A stretch of DNA of 14,375 nt from an uncultured Lachnospiraceae bacterium (GCA_934359535.1 CAKRLN010000031.1:1-14375); one strand, 5' to 3'. Shown: positions 6,092 to 13,419, counted from the stretch's first letter. The notes: a model not told the origin generated them from the letters alone. Numbers and translations are program-made.

Positions 6092-7555
6092 CTACAGCCA
6101 TTTTGTCACATCCACTTCCATGAAATGAGCACGCTCGAACCGCTTTTTCTGGTCATACAAAACGGTACAGTCAAAAATTGTTTTGCATGCAATTCCATGG
6201 TCACGGATTGACGGGGAACAGGACGGATCATTTGACGGATCTAACGGATGGCACCGGACACCAGGAATCGTAATAATGTCCGCATCACCCTGGAATCTTG
6301 TATTCATTGCCCAGAGCACATCGTTCATATCAAAGCAGTCGACATCCTCATCGACCAAAAAGATATGCTTTAGCTCACTGAATGCAGAAAATGCAAGGAG
6401 TGCTGCCTGTCTCTGCCGCCCCTCATCGCTTGGGGAAAGCTTTGCAAACTGGAGCACTGCCATATATTTTCCACCACCGGCAGAGCTGCAATATACATTT
6501 TTTAGTCTTCCAGGCATTGCCTTTTCGACCATGCCATAAATACTTGCCTCGGTCGGAATTCCAGCCATCGATACATGCTCCTCGCTCGGTCCGATACAAG
6601 TCTGCATGATCGGGTTCTTCCGGTGCGTCACAGCCTTTACCTTAATCAGCCAGCAATCACTGCTCGCAGGTCCGGTATATCCCGGAAATTCCGGCATAGC
6701 ATATCCGGTATGGCTGTTCTTATCCTCCTTCACACGGATATCCGGAATAACCTCGCCCTCAATAACATACTCTGCATTTGCAATCGCCATCTCATCTACC
6801 GTAAGACATTTACAGAGTTCTACAGGCTCTTTCCTTAATGCACCTGCTACAGAAAGCTCATCATATCCAAGCGGTGTTGTAGGAGGTTCAAAACAGGAAC
6901 CAATCTCAATTGCCGGATCTACCCCGATACTAATCGAAATCGGAAGCCTCTGTCCAAGCTCCTCAGCCCGCTCTGCCATTGCTCCGATATGTCTTGCTCC
7001 CGGTGTAAAAAAGATAGAAAGCTCATCTTTTCCCTGAATGCAGAGACGATGGATCGTCACATCATGCACACCCGTATCCGGATGAGTTGCATAACACATG
7101 CCAAGTGTGATATAGGGACCTGCATCATCCGGCGTATTTGTCGGTGCCGGAACAAGAGTATTCAAATCAAAATCCGGTTCATCTGCCGTATGCACAACCT
7201 CCTGGCAAAGCGGTTTTCCTTTACATTCTACCGGGGGAACCGGTTCTGCAACGCTTTCATATAATTTTTTTCCAAGTTCATCCGGTCTGCAGTCAAGAAG
7301 TGCCGCAACACGTTTTCTGCTTGCAAGCACCCCGATCGCTACCCTGGCATCCGGATGCCCCTTTACCTGATTAAAAATCATTGCCGGGCCTTCCTTCGTC
7401 GGACGTTTTACCGTTCCTCCCGCACCAACATAGCGGTATATGCCTGCAAGCTCTGCCATTGGATCAACCAGGGTGTCCGTTTCTATGAGCTCTCCTTCCA
7501 TCTCACGAAGCCTCGCAAGCGCACTTCTTAAATCATTTACCTTTTCTGTCATCAT
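6092..7555 (-). CDS. ubiD: UbiD-family (hydroxy)aromatic acid decarboxylase, large catalytic subunit
   Basis: A 487-residue cytosolic enzyme using prenylated FMN for reversible non-oxidative decarboxylation, probably of a hydroxybenzoate such as 4-hydroxybenzoate, protocatechuate or gallate; the substrate is not deducible. Residues 145-175 (AGPYITLGMCY...HDVTIHRLCIQG) hold the cofactor site, with Arg170 the likely catalytic Arg. IEGEVIP at 265-271 carries the likely catalytic Glu266, followed by the HTGY metal/phosphate segment at 282-285. The C-terminal MAGIPTEASIYG and SSAGGGKYMAVLQF blocks are typical of the LpdC/AroY-like branch. Length fits. The ATG at 7555 follows a GGAGAGAAGG region; a second ATG is the next codon. 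It is the first gene of a ubiD-ubiX-lpdD operon divergent from lysR. Confidence 0.93.
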   Translation of the reverse strand: MMTEKVNDLRSALARLREMEGELIETDTLVDPMAELAGIYRYVGAGGTVKRPTKEGPAMIFNQVKGHPDARVAIGVLASRKRVAALLDCRPDELGKKLYESVAEPVPPVECKGKPLCQEVVHTADEPDFDLNTLVPAPTNTPDDAGPYITLGMCYATHPDTGVHDVTIHRLCIQGKDELSIFFTPGARHIGAMAERAEELGQRLPISISIGVDPAIEIGSCFEPPTTPLGYDELSVAGALRKEPVELCKCLTVDEMAIANAEYVIEGEVIPDIRVKEDKNSHTGYAMPEFPGYTGPASSDCWLIKVKAVTHRKNPIMQTCIGPSEEHVSMAGIPTEASIYGMVEKAMPGRLKNVYCSSAGGGKYMAVLQFAKLSPSDEGRQRQAALLAFSAFSELKHIFLVDEDVDCFDMNDVLWAMNTRFQGDADIITIPGVRCHPLDPSNDPSCSPSIRDHGIACKTIFDCTVLYDQKKRFERAHFMEVDVTKWL

Positions 7556-7589
7556 GCTGCCTTCTCTCCTTTAAACGCTATTTTCTTAT

Positions 7590-7619
7590 ATTATGATGCC
7601 AGATATACTCGCAAATCAA
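7590..7619 (-). promoter_or_regulatory. Promoter of the ubiD-ubiX-lpdD operon
   Basis: On the minus strand TTGATT (7619-7614) and CATAAT (7595-7590) are separated by 18 bases, predicting a start near 7583. Its -35 overlaps the candidate -35 of the divergent lysR promoter. The imperfect -10 suits a promoter that needs activation. Confidence 0.55.
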
Positions 7620-7637
7620 TTCCATTTCTGGTATAAT
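7609..7637 (+). promoter_or_regulatory. Promoter of the lysR-type gene
   Basis: TATAAT at 7632-7637 is preceded by TGG, giving an extended -10. A weak -35 (TCGCAA, 7609-7614) lies 17 bases upstream. The predicted start near 7644 falls inside the 7641-7653 palindrome, consistent with autorepression. Confidence 0.6.
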
Positions 7638-7653
7638 TGTTTCCATATTGGAA
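7620..7653. promoter_or_regulatory. Two LysR-type operator boxes in the ubiD/lysR intergenic region
   Basis: TTCCATATTGGAA at 7641-7653 is a 13-base inverted repeat with arms TTCCA/TGGAA and fits T-N11-A exactly. A degenerate copy, TTCCATTTCTGGTA, starts at 7620. The two begin 21 bases apart, two helical turns, so they lie on the same DNA face. Relative to the predicted ubiD start they are centred near -64 and -44, the classical recognition and activation positions of LysR-type regulators. Confidence 0.7.
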
Positions 7654-7695
7654 TGAATGGATGTCATGAAAAATGCTACAAAAGGAGAATGCTTT

Positions 7696-8580
7696 ATGAC
7701 TTTTGAACAGTTAGAATATTTTATTGCCGCATGCCAGTGCAAAACATTCTTTGATGCTGCCGAACAGCTGCACACAACACAGTCCACCTTATCCAAACAA
7801 ATCAAAAAGCTTGAAGCAGAACTTTCCGTCACGTTATTTGACCGGAGCAGGCGCTTAGCCTCCCTCACCCCAGCCGGAGAAGCCTTTTATCCAGAAGCAC
7901 TCCGGTTATCTGGGCAGTATGCCGCCATGCGGCAGAAAATGCGTGCCTTCAGTCAGGCGTCAGCGAATGGTCTATCACTTTCCATCGGAACACTCCCTTT
8001 TTTATCGCAGTATGGACTTATGCCTCTTTTAAACCGTTTTAAACAAGCCAATCCCCAAATTACTGTACACATTACAGAAGCAGAAGAAGAAGAACTTATG
8101 ACAGGCTTTTTGCAGAAGCGTTTTGATCTTGTCCTTCTTCGGGAGACCATGATTCGTCCAGACGAAGACGGCTTTTTCCCACTTTCAAAGGATACGCTTT
8201 CTGTCATGCTTCCGGAATCACATCCCCTTGCTGCATATAGCTGCATTTCCTTATCGCAGATTGCACAGGAGCCTTTCCTGCTTATGCCGCCTTATACTTC
8301 GATCTATAAGCTTTGCATGAAGCTGTTTTCTGATGCCGGTATCACACCTTCTATCATCCGGACAAGCCGCATGGAATCGCTCATTGGTTCTGTTGCCCTC
8401 GGAGAAGGGATCAGCCTGTTTGCCGAAAGTAACTTCCGTCTGTTCCAGCATCCTGGTGTTACCGCGGTACCGCTTTCCGATGCACCAGAGCTTTCTGTCG
8501 GGGCTGCATACAAAAAAACCGGGGCAGATGATGCTGCCCCAGCTGTAAAATGTTTTCTCTCCTATTGTAAAAATGTATAA
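7696..8580 (+). CDS. LysR-family transcriptional regulator
   Basis: A 294-residue protein. Residues about 1-60 (MTFEQLEYFIAACQCKTFFDAAEQLHTTQSTLSKQIKKLE) are a LysR winged helix-turn-helix, with the recognition helix around TTQSTLSKQIKKLE. A linker helix and a two-lobed effector-binding domain follow from about residue 90 to the end. The start at 7696 is chosen because AAAGGAG lies eight bases upstream and the protein begins exactly as family members do; an in-frame ATG at 7657 has no good site. It is transcribed away from ubiD across a region with clear LysR-type boxes, so it most likely controls the decarboxylase operon in response to an aromatic acid. It ends convergently 33 bases from the amidase gene. 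Confidence 0.93.
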   Translation: MTFEQLEYFIAACQCKTFFDAAEQLHTTQSTLSKQIKKLEAELSVTLFDRSRRLASLTPAGEAFYPEALRLSGQYAAMRQKMRAFSQASANGLSLSIGTLPFLSQYGLMPLLNRFKQANPQITVHITEAEEEELMTGFLQKRFDLVLLRETMIRPDEDGFFPLSKDTLSVMLPESHPLAAYSCISLSQIAQEPFLLMPPYTSIYKLCMKLFSDAGITPSIIRTSRMESLIGSVALGEGISLFAESNFRLFQHPGVTAVPLSDAPELSVGAAYKKTGADDAAPAVKCFLSYCKNV

Positions 8581-8608
8581 ATAATAAAAGCCTTCTGAAT
8601 ATCCAGAA
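8580..8608 (-). terminator. Possible weak terminator after the amidase gene
   Basis: On the minus strand TTCTG-GATATT-CAGAA (8608-8593) is followed by GGC and then TTTTATTATTT. The stem is only five pairs and separated from the T-run by three bases, so termination strength is doubtful. It lies in the 33-base gap between convergent genes, where a terminator is expected. Confidence 0.35.
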
Positions 8609-8613
8609 CACGC

Positions 8614-9474
8614 TTACGCGCCGTGGGTAAGCAGCGTCTCATACATTTCCGGACGTCTGTCACGGAAAACGCCCCATTCTCGTCTTGTCTTTGCGATTGC
8701 ATCCAGATCAAATTCTGCGGTAATAACCCCCGGTGTCTTTCTGTCTGCCTCTGCGACGATCTCACCAGTCTCATCCGCAATAAAAGAAGAACCGTAAAAT
8801 GTCATCTCAGAATCTCCCTGAACCTCTTTTCCAATGCGGTTTGATGCAATCACCGGCATAATGTTTGCCGCCGCATGTCCCTGCATGCATCTTTGCCAGT
8901 GTGGTTTTGAATCCTTTAAAAGTACCGGTTCACTGCCGATCGCTGTTGGATAAAGCAAAATCTCTGCCCCCTTTAATGCCATGCATCTCGCTGCCTCTGG
9001 GAACCACTGATCCCAGCAGATCCCGATTCCGATTGTCGCATATTTTGTCTTCCAGACCTGAAATCCAGTATCTCCCGGTGTAAAAAAGAATTTTTCTGCA
9101 TAAGGCATGCCATCCGGAATATGGGTTTTACGGTATTTTCCAAGTACGGTTCCATCCGCATCAATAATGGCAATCGAATTAAATGCTGTATTCCCAGCTT
9201 TTTCAAAAAAGCTGACCGGGATCACCACATCAAGTTCCTTTGCTACCTGCTTAAAGTGTGCAACTGCTGGATTTTCCTCCAGCGTTGTGCAAAGCTCCAT
9301 ATACTGGAAATCATGCTTCTGGCAAAAGTACGGTGTCTCAAACAGCTCCTGTAATAAAATGATTTTTGCTCCTTTTTGCGCTGCTTCTCTTACAAGTCTG
9401 TCTGCCTGTTCCAGTGTTTTTTCCCTGTCCCATGTACAGGCCATCTGCGTTGCTGCAACTATTACATTTCTCAT
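8614..9474 (-). CDS. aguB: Nitrilase-superfamily amidase, N-carbamoylputrescine amidase-like
   Basis: A 286-residue cytosolic C-N hydrolase. AguB hydrolyses N-carbamoylputrescine to putrescine, CO2 and ammonia in the agmatine route. The catalytic triad is visible as Glu43 (ILLQELFETPYF), Lys116 (GKYRKTHIPDG) and Cys153 (GIGICWDQWFPEAAR). The CWDQWFPE context, HIPDGMPYAEKFFF, and the late TEFYGSS-like block (MTFYGSSFIAD) are characteristic of the AguB group. Length matches. The ATG at 9474 has a GAGGA site. No agmatine deiminase gene (aguA) is in the window, which leaves the physiological substrate open; another N-carbamoyl amine or amide is possible. It lies 95 bases after the kinase-like gene and may end that operon or be transcribed alone. 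Confidence 0.87.
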   Translation of the reverse strand: MRNVIVAATQMACTWDREKTLEQADRLVREAAQKGAKIILLQELFETPYFCQKHDFQYMELCTTLEENPAVAHFKQVAKELDVVIPVSFFEKAGNTAFNSIAIIDADGTVLGKYRKTHIPDGMPYAEKFFFTPGDTGFQVWKTKYATIGIGICWDQWFPEAARCMALKGAEILLYPTAIGSEPVLLKDSKPHWQRCMQGHAAANIMPVIASNRIGKEVQGDSEMTFYGSSFIADETGEIVAEADRKTPGVITAEFDLDAIAKTRREWGVFRDRRPEMYETLLTHGA

Positions 9475-9569
9475 GCCATTTCCTCTTTTCCTTCTTATTT
9501 TTTCCTTATTTTCTTATTTTCATTTCGTCTTTCTATTCTGAAATTCAAAATGACCTTTTCTGTTCTGCC

Positions 9570-10184
9570 CTACAGACGGAATTTCTTCTGAACAGCCTCC
9601 ACCAGATAATCGGCGGTTCCTTCCACACCAAGGAAGCTGCTGTTGATCAGGATGTCTTTGTGATATTTGTCGTCCGGCAGATATCCGGCATAATTCATAT
9701 GATAGGAATCCCTTGCCTCATCGACTGCCACAATCATTTTCCTTGCCTCGGAAAGCTCTATATTCAGATCTTTTACACAATGCTCCACCCGGTCCTCAAA
9801 CGGCGCATAAATGTAAATATGCATTGCATTTTCACGATCCTCTAAAATAAAATCCGAGCATCGCCCGACAATGATGCAGGTCTCCTTGTCTGCCAGAAAT
9901 TTAATGATATTTTCCTGCGCAGTAAAAATATCATCCTGCATACTGCTCGTTCCTTTTCCAAGCGGATATACCATACGCGAAAACGGATTATGAAATACCT
10001 TCTTTGCGCTCTCCTCCTCACCATCAATCACAGAAACCGGAAGATTTAACTGCTTTGCCGCCTCATCGACAAGATCCCTGTCGTAATATTCGATATGAAG
10101 CTTCTCTGCCATCCGTTTTGCAATCGGACGTCCTAAGCTTCCAAACTGTCTTGTAATTGTTATCACATATTTGCTTTTTCCCAT
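9570..10184 (-). CDS. Cytidylate-kinase-like family protein
   Basis: A 204-residue protein of the Cytidylate_kin2 type, a P-loop kinase relative distinct from the housekeeping cmk. The N-terminus reads VITITRQFGSLGRPIAKRMAEKL (7-29), a variant nucleotide-binding loop, followed by YYDRDLVDEAAKQ (33-45) and CIIVGRCSDFIL (103-114), all hallmarks of this family. Its substrate is unknown; a role in nucleotide metabolism or as a small-molecule kinase of the local pathway is inference. The ATG at 10184 lies inside the amidohydrolase gene (22-base overlap) with an AAGGAGA-type site within that gene, so the two are translationally coupled. Length is normal for the family. Confidence 0.82.
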   Translation of the reverse strand: MGKSKYVITITRQFGSLGRPIAKRMAEKLHIEYYDRDLVDEAAKQLNLPVSVIDGEEESAKKVFHNPFSRMVYPLGKGTSSMQDDIFTAQENIIKFLADKETCIIVGRCSDFILEDRENAMHIYIYAPFEDRVEHCVKDLNIELSEARKMIVAVDEARDSYHMNYAGYLPDDKYHKDILINSSFLGVEGTADYLVEAVQKKFRL

Positions 10185-11812
10185 AAGAATCTCCTTTCTC
10201 CCTCAAAGAAATTGACAAGCACATGCGTGTTTCGTATTTCTTCTTCCTTTATCGTAAACAGATTATTGCTTAAAACGATCAGATTGGCAAGCTTTCCCTC
10301 TTCGATCGTACCCATCCAATCCGCTGCGTGATATGCCTCCGCTGCACCTTTTGTATAAGCCTTTAACACTTCTTCCATCGAAAGAGCCTCCCATGGATTA
10401 TGGCAGATGATTTTTCCAGAATCGTTCTTTCTTGTAACAGCTGCATAAATTGTGTCAAATGGATTTAAATCCACCACCGGATAATCTGTGCCACAGGCAA
10501 TTTTTGCACCATGGTCAAGCAGTGTTTTTACCGGCCATTCGAGCTTTGCGCGCACCTCTCCGATCTGGTCAACCTTCTTATTATTGGAAAGGGTCACATG
10601 ATACGGCTGCATCGAAGCTATGATCTTATGTCCTTTGAACCGGTCAATATCCTCCGGTGAAATATTTTCAATATGTTCAATTGTATTGTAAAAATTCGGT
10701 GTTCCATTAACCTTCTCTGACTTTTCATACAGGTCAAGTGCAAGCCTTACCGCACCATCCCCGATCGCATGGAGTCTTACCTGAATTCCATTCTGGTTTG
10801 CCGCAAGAATCTCCTCTTCCATCTTGTCTGCCGGCCACAGTGGAACACCATCCCCGCATGTATCCGGCCGGTCTTCATATGGTTCTAACAGCATCCCGGT
10901 ATGTGTCTCCGTCACACCATCGATAAAGCCCTTTACACCATTGATATGGAAATGATCCGAAGAAAAATGCTCCTTCATCTGGAAAAATTGTTCAAACTCT
11001 GTATAGCCGAACAGCTTCGTATATGCAAAAATATGGGAGCAAAGTTCCCCTGACCAATCCAGCTCTTTTACCACATCATACTGCCCGTAGGTCTCTGTTG
11101 TATAATCATCTGCAAACATTTCACTGACTGCCGCAATCCCATTTGCTGCAAGATACTGCTGAAACTGTCTGTGAACCTTCTTCTGTTCCTCCTTGGTAAA
11201 CTCCATATACCGGTCTACCGCAGGTTTCATTGCCTCCGGCTCTAACAATAGTCCGCTTAAGCTTCCATCCGGCAGGCAGACAACCTGACCGCCCTTAGGC
11301 TCCTTCTTTTTATCGATTCCGGCTTCTTCTAACGCCTTCGAATTCATCCACATGCTATGACAGTCCGAACAATACAGATACACAGGGCGATCTGAAATCA
11401 CAGCATCCAGACTCTTTTTGGTTGGAAGCGCTGCACCACTTTCCCAGTTTCCAATAAACCAGCCAGCCCCCCGGATCCGTTTGTATTCCGGATGCTCCTT
11501 TGCAAACGCTGCGATCATTTTCGCACACTCTGTCTCTGACTTGCATGTTCCAAGCTCATCACATACATAATCACTGTAATTTACCGCCCCGAAAAACAGA
11601 TGGGTATGCGCATCGATAAACGACGGCATAATCAGCTGTTTCCCATAATCATATAATGGGAGTGCTCCATACTGCTTCCCATACTCCCATGGCAGCAGCC
11701 TTTTAATCCTTTTTCCTTCTATCAAAATGGTATAGGGCTTAGGGACACTGGATGTCCCAGTAAATACGGCTTTGCTCCGTATTAAAAATTCACTCTGTTT
11801 CTTCTGATTCAT
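10163..11812 (-). CDS. YtcJ-type metal-dependent amidohydrolase
   Basis: A 549-residue TIM-barrel amidohydrolase. Known relatives include the N-substituted formamide deformylase NfdA and YtcJ/AepA-like proteins; they cleave C-N bonds in small molecules and need Zn. Metal-site motifs are present in order: FIDAHTH with His69 and His71, the likely carbamylated Lys294 in NGVKGFIDG, His348 in VRLHAIGD, His380 in TIEHIEN, and Asp443 in ACGTDYPV. No signal peptide is seen, so it is cytosolic. The ATG at 11812 has AAGGAGG eight bases upstream. It starts 35 bases after the transporter gene and overlaps the kinase-like gene by 22 bases. The likely role is hydrolysis of a compound brought in by the transporter; the substrate is unknown. 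Confidence 0.87.
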   Translation of the reverse strand: MNQKKQSEFLIRSKAVFTGTSSVPKPYTILIEGKRIKRLLPWEYGKQYGALPLYDYGKQLIMPSFIDAHTHLFFGAVNYSDYVCDELGTCKSETECAKMIAAFAKEHPEYKRIRGAGWFIGNWESGAALPTKKSLDAVISDRPVYLYCSDCHSMWMNSKALEEAGIDKKKEPKGGQVVCLPDGSLSGLLLEPEAMKPAVDRYMEFTKEEQKKVHRQFQQYLAANGIAAVSEMFADDYTTETYGQYDVVKELDWSGELCSHIFAYTKLFGYTEFEQFFQMKEHFSSDHFHINGVKGFIDGVTETHTGMLLEPYEDRPDTCGDGVPLWPADKMEEEILAANQNGIQVRLHAIGDGAVRLALDLYEKSEKVNGTPNFYNTIEHIENISPEDIDRFKGHKIIASMQPYHVTLSNNKKVDQIGEVRAKLEWPVKTLLDHGAKIACGTDYPVVDLNPFDTIYAAVTRKNDSGKIICHNPWEALSMEEVLKAYTKGAAEAYHAADWMGTIEEGKLANLIVLSNNLFTIKEEEIRNTHVLVNFFEGERRFLWEKANM

Positions 11813-11847
11813 CTGCCGCGCCTCCTTTTTGTATTTGTAATTTCATG

Positions 11848-13203
11848 CTACATGACTGCGCCACAGATTACAAACAGCAACAGGCTGAGTCCGCTTGCAA
11901 TCAGTACATATGGAAGCTGGGAAAGCGAATGCTCCATATTCTCAATTCCGGCACCGGATGAAGCTAAAAGCGTTGCATCCGCATAGAAGCAGGCATGGCT
12001 TCCAAATGCACCACCGGATATAATGGCAGCCATAATAAGAACCGGATTTGCGCCAATTGCCGCGCCAAGCGGAAATACGATCGGCGCAACAACTGCGCTC
12101 ATGCCCCAGAAGGAACCCGTTGCAAAACAAAGAAGCGCAACAAGCACAAATGCAATTGCCGGAAAAAAGGCTCCCTTCAAGAGCGGCTCTAAGCCTGTTA
12201 CAATAAAATCCGTCATGCCCATTTTATCTGTCAGATTCTGAAGCATAAATGCAATGACAAGAAGCATCAGGATAGAAAGCATATCCGCAAAGCCTTTTAC
12301 TAGAATCTCAAAGAAATTATCAAATGGAATCACTTTTCTTGGAACATAAAGGACAAAGCAGATCATGATCGCTGCCACAACCGATAAAAGCAGATCGGAT
12401 GTTACGATTGCCAGGACAACAAGGACAACCATTGGTATTACAAAGTCCCAGATATTTCCTTCTTCCTCATACCCTTTTCTTACATCATGATTAAATTTTC
12501 TGCTTGCATCACTGTATACCTTTCCGGTCTCTGCCACACGGACATATGCCTGTTTCATCGCACCAAGCTTTGGCATAATGCCAAGACAGAATAACAATAC
12601 GATCACAAGCGTAATGATTGGATAAAAGCAGAACGGAATTGCATGGATATAAGCGTTAATTCCTGATGTAAAGCCAAGAGCCATCACACTGTTTTGATCT
12701 GCAAACAGGCTTGCATAAAACACTGCCCATGTCGAAAATGGAAGCAGGACGCAGACCGGAGCTCCAGTCGAATCAAGCATATAGGCAAGTGCTTCCCTCG
12801 GCAGCTTCCGTTTATCATAGGTACCCTTCATGCTGACACCGATCGAAAGCACATTTAAATAATCATCCACAAAGATTAAAACACCCATAAGAAATGTCGT
12901 AAGAAGTGTCTTCCTTTCGGTATTGCACACCTTGGAAATCACCTTGGAAAAGCCAAAGCTTCCTTTCGATTCCTGCAAAAGTGCGATCAGACTTCCAAAT
13001 AAGCCACAGGCAAGAATGATCCACACATTATCTGAAAGCGTGCTCTGTACAAGTGCGCACCAATCTGACAAAAAATCTTTTCCGTATAAAATTACGGATG
13101 CTACCAGAGTTCCTGCAAGCAGGGCTTCTACGCATTTTCTTGTTTTCACTGCAAATATAACAATGCATAGAATAATAAGAACTGCAATCAATCCTTGATT
13201 CAT
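11848..13203 (-). CDS. NhaC-family Na+/H+ antiporter-like transporter
   Basis: A 451-residue, highly hydrophobic inner-membrane protein with about ten to twelve predicted membrane segments. Family markers are LIFVDDYLNVLSIGVSMKG with Asp113-Asp114, LAYMLDSTGAPVCVLLPFSTWA (139-160), and the late GSFWGMSAVVAPIVFPLG and GGAFGSHACFYADATLLASS blocks. NhaC-type proteins exchange Na+ for H+, and several relatives instead move organic anions or amino acids with ions; the genes downstream favour an organic substrate, which is inference. The start at 13203 is chosen because AGGAG lies seven bases upstream; an ATG two codons earlier is too close to that site. It heads the operon with the amidohydrolase and kinase-like genes and diverges from a LuxR-type regulator. 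Confidence 0.87.
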   Translation of the reverse strand: MNQGLIAVLIILCIVIFAVKTRKCVEALLAGTLVASVILYGKDFLSDWCALVQSTLSDNVWIILACGLFGSLIALLQESKGSFGFSKVISKVCNTERKTLLTTFLMGVLIFVDDYLNVLSIGVSMKGTYDKRKLPREALAYMLDSTGAPVCVLLPFSTWAVFYASLFADQNSVMALGFTSGINAYIHAIPFCFYPIITLVIVLLFCLGIMPKLGAMKQAYVRVAETGKVYSDASRKFNHDVRKGYEEEGNIWDFVIPMVVLVVLAIVTSDLLLSVVAAIMICFVLYVPRKVIPFDNFFEILVKGFADMLSILMLLVIAFMLQNLTDKMGMTDFIVTGLEPLLKGAFFPAIAFVLVALLCFATGSFWGMSAVVAPIVFPLGAAIGANPVLIMAAIISGGAFGSHACFYADATLLASSGAGIENMEHSLSQLPYVLIASGLSLLLFVICGAVM

Positions 13204-13215
13204 AAACATACTCCT

Positions 13216-13266
13216 CTCTTTACGCAAAAGAGGCATCCAGGTCGCAATGCCTGAATGCCTCTTTGC
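13216..13266 (-). promoter_or_regulatory. Long hairpin in the nhaC-like mRNA leader
   Basis: Arms at 13250-13266 and 13224-13241 form a 17-pair stem with one bulge around an 8-base loop. In minus-strand RNA the single imperfect position is a G-U pair, while on the plus strand it is a C-A mismatch, so the structure favours the transporter mRNA. Only TTTTGCG follows, then the ribosome binding site. A competing hairpin CTCTTT-TGCGT-AAAGAG (13232-13216) uses the 3' arm and reaches into the bases just before AGGAG. It may be an attenuator or a translational switch. Confidence 0.6.
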
Positions 13267-13295
13267 ACATTTCCTTGTTTTCTTAAGTTGAGAAT

Positions 13296-13324
13296 AGTGT
13301 ATCATTTATGCACCGGTCTTACAA
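13296..13324 (-). promoter_or_regulatory. Promoter of the nhaC-amidohydrolase-kinase operon
   Basis: On the minus strand TTGTAA (13324-13319) and TACACT (13301-13296) are separated by 17 bases, and TGA before the -10 gives an extended element. The predicted start near 13289 yields an 86-base leader that contains the hairpin. The modest match to consensus suits an activated promoter. Confidence 0.5.
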
Positions 13325-13364
13325 TGCTTAATAATATGAAGATTTCTTCGTTTTACTGGATTTT

Positions 13365-13382
13365 CTACTTATTTTTAAGTAG
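13365..13382. promoter_or_regulatory. Inverted repeat in front of the LuxR-type gene, possible operator
   Basis: CTACTTA-TTTT-TAAGTAG is a perfect 7-base inverted repeat with a 4-base centre. It directly abuts TATAGAAT (13383-13390), the likely -10 region of the LuxR-type gene, so it occupies the promoter spacer. No good -35 is visible. It is a candidate site for autoregulation and possibly for control of the divergent operon. Confidence 0.45.
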
Positions 13383-13419
13383 TATAGAATTAGTAATTTA
13401 CAAAAAGGAGACTGATTCT

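Noticed and set aside
9366-9845. Plus-strand open frame of 159 codons opposite the amidase start and the kinase-like gene
   Set aside because: The Phe/Leu/Cys-rich translation comes from the polypyrimidine side of a purine-rich leader; both opposite-strand genes are well supported.
13204-13305. N-terminal extension of the NhaC-like transporter to an ATG at 13305
   Set aside because: The extension would translate the leader hairpin and adds a hydrophilic stretch absent from the family; the AGGAG site fits the ATG at 13203.
13255-13419. N-terminal extension of the LuxR-type regulator by 55 codons
   Set aside because: The frame is open but no ribosome binding site is present; it would run through the promoter region and hairpin. 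The AAGGAG site before 13420 decides the start.
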